Shown: piece by piece, positions 51,730 through 62,104 of the stretch
How positions within the stretch are numbered: position 1 is the stretch's first letter
Layout of the letters: each line of letters opens with the position of its first letter
Origin: Rhizophagus irregularis
Taxonomy: Eukaryota; Glomeromycota; Glomeromycetes; Glomerales; Glomeraceae
NCBI RefSeq assembly: GCF_026210795.1
Contig: NC_089429.1
Location: forward strand, 3,472,001-3,536,000
Reading direction: 5' to 3'
DNA length: 64,000 nt
Notes under the pieces: generated by a model
What the model saw: the letters and a program-made list of their open reading frames with translations, nothing else
Database searches by the model: none
What the model was told of the DNA's origin: nothing
Program-made: the position numbers and the translations under genes

Positions 51730-51955
51730 CATAAAAAAAATCTTGTACGTCGTACATGCAATTACTAAATATCATCCCCTTGTGATAAATAAAAAATTAC
51801 GCAACACAAATTCAACACAAACTCAACACAAATTTAACAAATTTAACGAAATTTGGCCAAAATTAACAAATTTTTTACCAGAATTATCAACACAAATTGA
51901 ACACAAATTTCAGTCACGATTTATTTATGTCACGCCCGTGTTGTTAATAATTAAA
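51730..51955. repeat. Inner inverted repeat, left copy
   Basis: Contains ATTACTAAATATCATCCCC, AACTCAACACAAATTTAAC, AAATTTGGCCAAAATTAAC and GTCACGCCCGTGTTGTTAA. It pairs over ~220 bp with the reverse complement of 57,645-57,870 at roughly 85-90% identity by eye. It brackets the transposase and the coiled-coil gene. Confidence 0.9.
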
Positions 51956-52056
51956 TAAATAAATCTGCATTTTATTTATGATATGGAAAACGTGACCATA
52001 AATTCTTTTAAGGATATAATTTTATTAAAATAAATCAAAACTCCTATATCAAGTGA

Positions 52057-55040
52057 CTAAAAAATATATTTATTTACGAAATATTCATTTTGTTTATCAA
52101 ATCGGGGTACTATGTGAACGACACCATGTATAGACTCTATAGCTACAAAGTTATATAATTCTATCAATTTTAAGTGAGGACATCCATATAAATATGGGTT
52201 CCTTTTAGATTTAAAATCGTACCATTGAATTAATGCGAGATTTAGCGGTGGGTCTGTTAATACTTCTGCTAACAATAAGGCCTATAAATAATAAATATTT
52301 ATTAATACTTTTATAATAAATTATTACATAAATTGGAAAAATACCTGTCCATAACAAAGTCCTTTGTCTGATATATAATCATTTGATTCTTCAGAATCCA
52401 TTGAAATAGCTATGTCGCTAAACCATACTTTATTATGATACCTGTTTGTGGCACGCATTATGGCACCATTTTCCAGTGTTACCGATCCGTATATGTTTAT
52501 TCGGGTTTCACCAATAATTGTGAACCCATCAAGTAAATCTAGATATGAATCCAGACAACTTATAAATCTAGCAAAACCAGTCTGCATTTTATTGTCTACG
52601 GAATCTTTTTTTTCATTAAAAAATGTATTTGCATCTTGTAAAGAGAATTCAAAGAGTCTTGCAGAAAATTTACAAGTGCGAGGTGTTTTTGCCGGATTCA
52701 CTGAATGTTGAGACATTCTAATAGATATTGCTTGACGTTTTATCTATTAATTTAATTTCCATCTTAAGTTATATAATAAATATATACAATAAATAAAATT
52801 TTCAAATACTTACAGTTCGTAAAATCTGAGGTTCGACATCTTTTTTATTGCTAATTCGGTAGGGTATTTTAACGAAATATTTGTGAAGACTTTCGTAAGT
52901 TTCTGTAGTATAGCCATTTATTGCGCCATAAGATCGTATTGAGTCAATAATATGATAAACCCATGAATGCAATTTAGGTAACTTCAAATTGGAAGGAGAA
53001 ACAAATTTAAAAGCCTTGACAAACATCCGGGCCCATCTATGTATTGCATTCTAAAACTTAAATGTTAATTTAATTTATTTAATTTAAATTTTCAATTTTA
53101 CTAAAATTTTAATACATACATTAAATTTCTCCAAGTCACTTTCACTAAATTCTTCATATCTACTTAAAATATACATTTCATTCCAATATTCGTACAATTT
53201 CGTAAGATCATCATTATTTACAAAATTATCTACTTCATTGTTATTTTCATCATATAAATTATCAATAACAAATATCATGACTTTCATCAAACTTCAATAT
53301 TCATTAGCAGTTAATCTTGCAATTGACTGCAGTCCATTGGAAAAAATTTTAATGGCGGGAAAACGTGGGATTGCTGCTAGACGGCGATCTACTTCTTCAA
53401 CTAATTTATTACCATTAACATGTTGCAATTTTAAGATATCGCACGTGAAGATAATTTGATAACGAAATAAACCTAAATCTAAATGATGCATTCTGTCAGG
53501 GAACAGTAGCCAAGTAGATATTTATATTCCTTGATAATATAAATATTTATAATTAATAGATATATATGTTATTATAATTATTTCTACTTTTGCATACTTA
53601 CGGTAAATCCCAAAAAAAATTATGTACAGATTCTATGCAAACAGATCTTTGTGTATCATTTTCAAAATGTTTACGCATTTCATCATGAGTTCTTAGTATT
53701 ACATCGTTAACCGATAAGTCTATATTTGCAAGATTTTCCCTTTTAACTAAACAGGAGTGACATGGAAGGTTTGAATTGGAGGATTTATAAACTAAACAAA
53801 AACTTGCGGCCTCCGGCCAATCTGCAATAATAGTTGAAACTCTAGGATAAAACCAGGTATTTTCATTATTTATAAAAAGGTCTATACCATCTTTTAATAA
53901 AATAATAGGTTCTAGTAAATGACGTAAAGATTTATGAAAGGTATCACGAACCAGATCTTTATTTGCAGCTTCTAAAATTGGTAAATATCCCAAAAGTTGC
54001 TTTGCATCCTGTTTATTACGACGCCATATTGGGATATTACCTAATGTAATATATATTGGATGCAATTGACTTTTTCCTAATGTATCTGTAGTTGTTGCAT
54101 CTGAATATAAAATAATTGATAATAATTTGGAACCAGTAGGTAAGGATTCTTGCGTAGTTTTCCACCATTTTCCAGTGTTTTGTTCACTGTAAATACTTTC
54201 TCTATTATACTATAAAATAATATAAATAAATTAAAATAAATATTATTTAAATTATTGAATTAACTAATATTTACTATTTACCTCATAGTTTTCGTAAGAT
54301 AGCGCAAAATTTTGTGTTATGTCAGGAACAGTTAAGATATTTTTGATGCACTGTATTAAGTTTTGATAATAAAGAAAATAATCTTTATCTTTATGTTTTG
54401 TTATAAGAACTTTACTAAATTCTAAATTAGAAAACTTCATATTATTCATAAATGCTCGTCCTTGTTCGATATTTTTTGGTAATGGTGATTCTGTAAGATT
54501 TGAATGTTTATTAAAAAAACGTATTATTTCATTACCACCTTTATTGTTTATTTTATATTTCGTTACTAATAACATTAGATCTTTATAAGCATCATTAGGA
54601 AATTCTGTGCAAGTTTTGGTATTGAGATTTTTGGGTTCTTCAAAAATTTCAGGCTCTTCAGATAAATCTAATATATTTTCAAAGTTACTATCTTCAAGGC
54701 TCATCTCTGATATTGCACTTCCAATACTGTCAAATGACATATTTTGTACATTATTATCATCATTCACCTAAAATTATAAACCAAAATGAGTTAGTATAAT
54801 TTGAGCTTTTTCTTTAAAAAGAATAATCTGGAATAACATAATTACCTCAACTTTATCATTTTCATATTCACTACTTAGATTACTTCTTGTATCCATTTCA
54901 CTGCTATATTTTTCACTATCATTATTATCATCATCATCTTCTACTTCTACTTCTACATTTTTTAAGCATTTTTGGGCGTGTTGAGTATATGCAAAGCGTT
55001 GACTGAATATTCGCATACAAAGGGGGCATTTGAAACTCAT
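52057..55040 (-). CDS. Plavaka/CACTA-like transposase, apparently uninterrupted
   Basis: Seven or eight exons on the minus strand from MSFKCPLCMRIFSQ (55,040) to stop at 52,057. Checked junctions (54,846/54,769, ~54,282/~54,210, ~53,601/~53,493) are in phase. Order: an N-terminal zinc finger (CPLC, then H and C), an acidic linker, then the Plavaka core: LYSDATTTDTLGK, HPIYITLGNIPIWRRNKQ, AKQLLGYLPIL, IIADWPEAASF, LPCHSCLVKRENL, MHHLDLGLFRYQ, and LPKLHSWVYHIIDSIRSYGA near the end. Length ~800 residues fits this family (CMC superfamily in fungi). I found no internal stop or frame change in the exons read. It probably drives its own element and perhaps the related MITE. Confidence 0.85.
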
Positions 55041-56141
55041 GTTACTAAATTAACGCGTCAAATTTGATGAAAAGTATCAATTCACTATTTAATTTATATG
55101 AGATTATGTGTGCTAATAAAATTATATTGCAAATTCATTGTAAAAATTTAATGAATTAATTGAATGGATTACAATTGATTGAGTTATTTGAATAGACACG
55201 ACTACGCAAATTTACGCATTAATGAATGGAACTGGCTGTAAGAATCTGGTGGCTAATATCGCGGAATCATTCGCAATTTTACGCATTATAGCAAAATTTA
55301 AAATATGCGAAACACTCAGCAATTTTGCTGTCGGGAACTTGCCGAGTTCGTGGGTTGGCAAATCTAAAAATAAATGTAACAAGTCTCATGATGTACCATA
55401 TAAATATTGTTTATTATTTTATTTACTATTTCAATTTGCCGGCAACCTGCCAAGTGAATCTGACAGCAAAAGTGCTGAGTGTTTCGCATATTTTGAATTT
55501 GCTGTAACGGGCTGTAAGAATTCGGATGGCTTATTCAATCGGCTAATCATCTGATAATCAGCCGCAAATTTATTGGCTTAACACGGCAAATCACTTTTAC
55601 AATAATGGACGGATGATCAGCCACAAATTTATGCGATAATCAGGTTATAAGCGCTCAAGATCACTATCAATCTGATCAGCCAAATGAGTTCACTGGCTGC
55701 AACTTTTTTTTTCTATGCATAAAAGCCCCAACATGTGTAACATGTTATTTTTTTATAAATTGGATTTGATTAATATTTCGATTGTACTATGTGCTTTTAC
55801 GAGAGTTTTTTTTAAAGTTCTCTTATGAAAGTGTTACAATATTTTTTCGTAATATCACGATGCAAAATTTTTGCATTAGTACATTCATTTTTCGTAATAT
55901 TTCGCATTAGTTCATCCATTTTTCGCAATATTTCGCAAGTTTTTTTTCTTTTTTAGTATAGAATGGCGGAAATTACCTTACGACAGCTTGCCTCCTTTTT
56001 CTGAATTTCTGATTCATGTATTTCCCCCTTTTTCCTCATCCTTTTCGAATTTTCTAGTTCACCTTTTTCTCATATATTTCCTCTTTTTTCTCATATATTT
56101 CCTCCTTTTTCTCATATTTTCGTTTCAAATTTATTATCATA
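55041..56141. other. Region between transposase and passenger gene
   Basis: Holds a foldback-like insert (55,232-55,533, listed separately), more CTGATCAGCC/GATAATCAG words at 55,540-55,690, and a pyrimidine-rich run with three CCTCTTTTTCTCATATATT copies at 56,020-56,125 just before the next ATG. It is a divergent promoter region for two genes of the same element. Confidence 0.55.
55232..55533. repeat. Imperfect hairpin flanked by ~22-bp direct repeats
   Basis: The direct repeat GGCTGTAAGAAT(C/T)(T/C)GG(T/A)GGCT occurs at both edges. Inside, arms around 55,295-55,345 (ATATGCGAAACACTCAGC, TTTTGCTGTC) pair with 55,455-55,495 (GACAGCAAAA, GCTGAGTGTTTCGCATAT). It may be a small transposon or a regulatory hairpin. 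Confidence 0.6.
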
Positions 56142-57559
56142 ATGGCTACAAAGCGTGGCGAGAAATGAAGAATTGACGATAATGAAAGATTTTCAAAACG
56201 TAGTACTGAGGGTAGCGAAGCTGAGAAGCGAGTGTGAATATCCGATGATAGTGTTGATGGTATATATGACATAATATGTATCATATTCTTTATAAAAGAA
56301 ATTATATAATATATAGTTAAATTATATTTTATTGTTAAAGTTAATAAAAAAACAATAGAAAAACTATTAAGAACCAATTCGCAGATAATTTCTAAGCTTG
56401 AAGTTCTTATCACCGGACAAAAAAATCTCGAAACCCGTCTTCGAAACATAGAAAAAAAGCTCAACGATAATAACAAAAATAATAATAATACAATAGATCC
56501 GGAGTATGTAAAGGTAATAAAGATGAATATTATTTAATGTAAACCTGAAATGCTAACCTCGTTTGATTAGAAGCTCGTTAAGAAGGTGTCGAAAATTTTA
56601 TTTGAAAATTTTGTTTATCCTTCGCAAGACGAGTACAAACTCGCTACCGAAAAATATTTAAAAGACGAAAATCCGGAATTTATGCGCCAGTTCAAAAAAA
56701 ATCAATGGATTATTTTTTTCGAAAAAAAAATTGCCCCGACTGTAAGTTAAAGCAATTATGAATTTTATTAAATTTCATACTAACATTTTTTTTTAATAGT
56801 TAGTACAACAACATAGAAGCATACGAGGGACGTTCACGTCTAGAGTTAAAGACGTTATGTATTCTGTTTTCGAAGCGACTGGGCATAAATTACCGTCTAT
56901 TAACACTCAGGCTAGTCCGTCAAAGATTCAGGAATGGAAGAGTAAGGCGGAGGTGAAAAGATGTTACAACAACCTATTTAAAAAGGTTAAAGATGGGCAA
57001 CCTACGACATATATGTCGCTGATAATCGATAAGTTGCGAAAAGAAAATAAAAATCCCTCAAAAACACAAATAGCGTATGCGATTAGCATATGTGAAACGT
57101 ACTTAAATCCTAATAATCAAAACATTCAAATGAGCGAAAGTATAATGAAGTCGAAGATAATCAACAACTTAGTAAGTTTTTAATTTACAATTTGCAAAAT
57201 GTGAATTATTTGAATTACAGTTTATTTATTTATTTATTGATTTTTAGCAAAAGTTGGAAAATAGGGATAAATTTACACATTCGGACGATGATTCTCATGA
57301 TGGTAATGATGTAGACGATGGTGGTGATAGAGCAGCTGATGATAGAGCAGGTGCGGCTGATGATGATGTGACTAACGATGGTAGGCCTAACGATGGTGCG
57401 GCTAACGATGATGCGGCCAACGATGGTACGGCCAACGATGGTGCGGCCAATGATGGCATAGCTGACGATGATATACTTTCTATTGACTCTTATAACACGG
57501 AGGAGGAAGGTCGGTATGTAAATAGTTTATTAGAGAATTATGGGTTGCATAAAAAATAA
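56142..57559 (+). pseudogene. Lineage-specific coiled-coil/helical passenger gene
   Basis: Five exons. Exon 1 begins MATKRGEK and, after a TGA, continues RIDDNERFSKRSTEGSEAEK, then another TGA, to a donor near 56,257. Exon 2 joins in phase (KTIEKLLRTNSQIISKLEVL, coiled coil), then KLVKKVSKILFENFVYPSQD, a conserved-looking helical region (RSIRGTFTSRVKDVMYSVFE, TQIAYAISICETYLNPNN) and an acidic tail of NDGAANDDAANDG repeats. Both stops are CGA-to-TGA type. If translation starts in exon 2 the rest is open. No family name is known to me; it resembles in layout the genes at 42,709 and 59,585. Whether it is functional is unclear. Confidence 0.6.
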
Positions 57560-57644
57560 ATATTATTTTTTATATATATCACACGTAATAGCATTTTTTT
57601 TACCATAATTAATATAGTTTTAATAAATAAAATGGTTATTAATT

Positions 57645-57870
57645 CTTAACAACACGGGTGTGACATAAATAAATCGTGGCTGAAATTTGTGTTCAATTTG
57701 TGTTCAATTTGTGTTGATAATTCTGGTAAAAATTTGTTAATTTTGGCCAAATTTCGTTAAATTTGTTAAATTTGTGTTGAGTTTGTGTTGATAATTTTTA
57801 ATTTATCACGAGGGGATAATATTTAGTAATTGTGCATATACAATTTCTGTGATTTTTTAAAATGCGGATT
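57645..57870. repeat. Inner inverted repeat, right copy
   Basis: Reverse complement of 51,730-51,955, with AACACGGGTGTGACATAAA at its inner edge. No clear target duplication was found next to either outer edge, so whether these are true transposon ends is open. Confidence 0.9.
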
Positions 57871-58724
57871 TCCGTAATTTTACGATATCGTATTTTCTGG
57901 CCAATCAAATTAGGCTGATCCTTCGCATGTGATTTAATCATTTAATCATTTAATCATGCACGCGTTTTTGTCTTATTTATTTTTGTTTCTTATTTCTTTA
58001 TTCTTTTGTTCAATATTTTTAATTTTTTTGTCTCTTCTTTCTATTATTTCTTTAATTATATACAATATATTTACATATATTTCATAATTTATTGCTTTGC
58101 AGGTATAGAAATATTTGTTTATTAATACTAATTATTTTCATTTTTTTTTACCTCTTTGTTATTTTGTATCGTAATACTAACAATAATATCCATGTTTCCT
58201 TTATTCCTTTTTACTTGTACTTTAATACTAACGATACTAACAATACTAACAACATGTTTATTTTTTCCTTTCTCTTTATTTCTTTATTCTTTTGTTCAAT
58301 TACTTTGCAGGTATAGAAATATTTATTTATTAATACTAATTATTTTAATATTAACGCATTTTTTTTTTACCTCTTTGTTACTTTATGTCGTAATACTAAC
58401 AATACTATCTACGTTTCCTTTATTTCTTTTTACTTGTACTTTAATACTAACGATAATATCCATGTTTCTTTTACTCCTTTTACTGTTTCTTTAACTCTTT
58501 TTACCTTAATACTAACAATAATAACAATATTTCTTTTATCTTTATATCTAATACTAACGTTACTATAGCTGTTTCTCTTCTTTTTACGTCTAATAATATT
58601 GTTACTCTACTCTTTCTCTTTTTTACTTTTATGTATTCTGTATATATTAATAAATACTTGTAATTTTTTATGATTATATCTAATAAAACATACATTATAT
58701 AAACTTATAGTACAGAAAATGAAG
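57871..58724. repeat. AT-rich stretch with two ~220-bp direct copies and TACTAAC repeats
   Basis: TTTGCAGGTATAGAAATATT starts near-copies at ~58,097 and ~58,306. From 58,170 to 58,560 the motif (A)TACTAAC occurs about ten times, mixed with CTTTTT runs. Frames here (58,092-58,494) are low complexity and not genes. Confidence 0.65.
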
Positions 58725-59195
58725 TATTATTTATCGAAATATTTTGAAATATTACGAAATATTAAGTTGTGTAAAATCACAGAATATTACGAATCGTCAA
58801 ATTATGGAACATTACGCATCATAGAATTTCGAAATATTTTAAAAAGTTGCGAAGTATTACGCAGTAAAATTACAGAATATTACGAATCGTAAAATTACGA
58901 AGCCTTGCATACAGTAATATTTCGAAATATTTTAAAAAGTTACAAAATATTACGCTTACGCAAACTTGCGGCGGGTCTGAAAACTTACGAAATATTATGT
59001 AAAATTACAAAATATTGCGAACCGCAAAATTACGGAATATTACAAATCGTAAAATTACGAAGCTTTGCATATCGTAATATTTCGAAATATTTTAAAAAGT
59101 TACGAAATATTACGCTTACGCAAACTTGCGGCGGGTCTGGAAGCTTACGAAATATTATGATGTGTAAACTTGCGCAACTTTTCGCACTATATAAT
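58725..59195 (-). repeat. Right subterminal array
   Basis: Degenerate units with AAAATTACGAAGC, TAATATTTCGAAATATTT, AAAAGTTACGAAATATTACG and CTTACGCAAACTTGCGGCGG (twice). The words TTTCGAAATATT and TTTACG are shared with the left array and with the MITE. Confidence 0.8.
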
Positions 59196-59324
59196 TTCCT
59201 GATGGACTATTCGATCGATCAGTATGATGGCGAAAGTTTCTTAAAGTTTAATTTTTTAAACAACTTCATTTTTTCTCACCAACCTTTTTCTTTTTAGAGT
59301 TTAATCTTTTTAGAGTTTAATTGT

Positions 59325-59530
59325 TGATATAATACTTAAATTATATTAAATTTATTAAAATCATCAACTATCACTTAAATTATAAATATTACATGATGTC
59401 GATTTGCGTTCAAATCGTTCGATTAATAATATTAATAATAAAATAGACTATTTGATCAGTATGATGGCGAAAGTTTCTTAAAGTTTAATTTTTTAAATAA
59501 AACTTCATTTTTTCTCACCAACCTTTTCTT
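59325..59530. repeat. Second copy of the element's flanking sequence, without insertion
   Basis: Similar to 49,560-49,672 on its left part (AAATTTATTAAAATCATCAA, ATTAATAATATT, AATAAAATAGA) and to 59,205-59,300 on its right part (CAGTATGATGGCGAAAGTTT, CTTCATTTTTTCTCACCAAC). The point corresponding to the 9.5-kb insertion is intact here (~59,450). Confidence 0.88.
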
Positions 59531-59584
59531 TTTAGAGTTTTAACGTCTAATACTCTTCGCAACCAAAAAAAAAATAAAAAAATA

Positions 59585-61596
59585 ATGAGCCAAAATTCAC
59601 AACCAAATAAAATAATGATCTAAAATAGAAAAAATAAAAATACTGAAAAAGATTTGGCTAGTGATAATCGAAATAAAACGATTACTAACATCAATAAAAG
59701 TTCGTCCAATATCCAACAAGCTGTTGAAGGGACTGCCACGCCAATTCATGAGCGAGCTCAAACTACTAACATCAATAAAAGTTCATCCAATATCCAACAA
59801 GCTGTTGAAGGGACTGCCACCCCAATTCATGAGTGAGCTCAAACTACTAACATCAATAAAAATTCGTCCAATACTCAACAACCATCTGCTGCGCCAAGTC
59901 ATGAACGAGCTCAAAGTGTAAAAGAGAGATATAAAAATCTTCGGCTTCCGGATTCGTCCAATACTCAACCACCATCTGCGCCAAGTCATGAACGAGTCCA
60001 AAGTGTAAAAGAGAGATATAAAAATCTTTGGCTTCCGGTCAGATATCAAACTAATGAACCTACCCGCGATAATGATGATGCATCAACAGGTCTGTATCGT
60101 GTATATATCGTCAGTTAGATTTAGTATTTTTTTTTTTGTTGATTTTACATTTTTATACAAAGAATCGGAGGTTATCTCAAGAAGTATCCGATTTGCGTGC
60201 GAAGTGTTTACAGTTAGAACGACGAAATAATGAATTAACCAAACATACAGCTGTCGTTGCCACTTAAATAGCTCGCTTACGAGAAGATAACGAATTTCTT
60301 GCTGGTGTTAACGCAGAATTCGGTTCTGAAAATGACGACTTAAAAGAAGAGGTTAACGAATTAAAAACGAAACTCGAACAATACCAGATACGATCATCAT
60401 CTGAAAGCCTTGATGTTATTGATGTTCCAAAAGAACGGTTAGCAAAACGGTTCAAATCAGATAGGTCAAAAAAAGTAAAGAAGACGGTATACTACGCCGA
60501 AAATTAACCAAAAGAAGAACAAGAAGAACAACATGAAAAGGAGGCGAGAGTTTGTAATTTTGTAATTTTAGGCAGAATTGTATAGTCTTTATACTTTTAT
60601 ACTAATTGTTCCGATTTAAAAATTGAAATGAAAATGATCCTCAAAACTATTAAACCTAATGACAATTTGGATGATAACAAAACGTTTAATAGTCCAAAAA
60701 ATGTTGAAATTCGCAGTAGATTAATTCCCGAACTTCGAAGGGTGATGTTTCCGAATTATAAACCTTCAGTAGCACAATTGACGAACTGGTTGAGTGCCCT
60801 CCATAAGTCGCGAAGATCACAAACACAACTGAAAAAAAGTGGAAAAAGCGACGAGAACAGTCGCAGAGTTTACAACAACAGTCACATACAAAATGTAAAA
60901 TTGTCGAATTTTTTCCTTTATTATCATGTTAATGATTTATGCTAATTTTCTTATATATTTATCATTTAAGAAAAAATTGCGTCAAATTAAGGCTGCAAAG
61001 GATCTTTATAGGAAAAGTGACGAAAGAATAATTGGTTATGAAAAACGCCAATTATTAAAAATGTTGGCAAATCGATCTTACCACTCGCCGGAAATCAGTG
61101 AGTCAGATGAAGAGAATCCAGATAAGACGATCGTATGCGTCTATGCTTATTCTTGGTGATCACAAGAGGTTTATACTTTGATATTTATTATACTTCGATA
61201 TTTATACTTTGATATTTATACTTTGATATTTATACTTCGATATTTATACTTCGATATATCACTCGTGTCCCTTTCTTTATTTTGTATTTATTTTATTTAT
61301 ATTGTCTTTTTTAGCTAAAAAATTTACTTCGAAACGTCATCGACTCACATTCGGCAGATATTCAAACGGCAAAATTACAACGACCTCGCCAGTATGATGA
61401 TGAAGTTCAACACTTCAACCGAATGCACCCTGAAGATGCTCCACAATGGTCATATGTCGAGCAAGAGGATTTTATATATGATACGGAAATCGATAGTAGA
61501 AGTAGTTTCGACGAAGATGAAGACTATGGTGAAGAAACGGAAGAGGTGTTAATCGATAGTCAAAAAAGTGCAGCCGGTGATGATTTAGCTGAATGA
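59585..61596 (+). pseudogene. Lineage-specific coiled-coil gene, decayed
   Basis: Starts MSQNSQPNKIMI and stops at codon 13, but the frame continues through tandem units of INKSSSNIQQAVEGTA and APSHER, then a second exon of leucine-zipper-like coiled coil (LRAKCLQLERRNNELTKHT, LKEEVNELKTKLEQY). Later exons read IRSRLIPELRRVMFPNYKPS, AQLTNWLSALHKSRRSQ, IIGYEKRQLLKMLANRSYHS, PEISESDEEN and an acidic C-terminus (EDFIYDTEIDSRSSFDEDED) ending at 61,596. Three visible stops are all explainable as CAA-to-TAA or CGA-to-TGA. The SYHSPEISESDEE motif recurs, from memory, in many repeat-linked genes of this lineage. Function unknown. Confidence 0.65.
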
Positions 61597-61719
61597 AGCG
61601 GGACTATCGATTACATTTATTTTAAATTTTTTTTTTCATGTATTATCGTAAATATTTCTGATAATTAATATATAACGATAATAAATTTAAATCGAATTTT
61701 CTATATATAATAATTTTCT

Positions 61720-61969
61720 GAATTTACTATGATTTAGTTCTGATTTATGTCTGATTTAAGTTTCGAAGTACATCTGATTGACTGTCCGAATTTAGTATAA
61801 TTTAGTTCTGATTTATGTCCGATTTAAGTTCCGAAGTACATCTGATTGGCAGTCAATCGGATAACAATCGGAATATATTTTTTTTGTAAAAATCGGACAT
61901 ATTTCAGCCGTAATTTGACCTAAAATCGGATATCCGATTTTTAGCCGATTTGCCTTATTTCGACTAGTG
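61720..61969. repeat. Dispersed repeat with CTAGTG end
   Basis: Two tandem copies of a ~70-bp block (GAATTTAGTATAATTTAGTT, CTGATTTATGTCCGATTTAAG, TTCCGAAGTACATCTGATTG) then CCGATTTGCCTTATTT and CGACTAGTG. The last part matches 1,596-1,620. It may be one end of a DNA transposon whose other end is not in the window. Confidence 0.65.
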
Positions 61970-62104
61970 GCAAGCTCAGGCTTCAATCTTTGACGATCAT
62001 GCCAATTTCTTAAGCAATCCCTCACTTTGAGGATAGCGATGAGCTATTAGCAATAAATGAAATTAAAGACTACTGAACTGAGAAACTGCCTAAAAAACAT
62101 ATTC

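Larger units (their letters stand above)
49673..59204. mobile_element. 9.5-kb compound DNA transposon with passenger genes
   Basis: Ends match as inverted repeats over ~40 bp with about four mismatches (CATCAGGAAATT, TATAG, GCGAAAA, TTGCG, AAGTTTAC). GA flanks both sides (49,671-49,672 and 59,205-59,206). Joining the flanks gives AATAAAATAGACTATTC, which matches uninterrupted sequence at 59,439-59,455. Inside are subterminal repeats at both ends, a Myb/SANT-like gene, a Plavaka-like transposase, a coiled-coil gene, and a second pair of long inverted repeats (51,730-51,955 and 57,645-57,870). It is either one complex element or a Plavaka element nested in another; both readings fit. Confidence 0.88.

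Noticed and set aside
49673-59204. Polinton/Maverick or other capsid-bearing element
   Set aside because: No polymerase B, packaging ATPase, capsid or integrase signatures, and target duplication is 2 bp; the genes are a Plavaka-type transposase and passengers.
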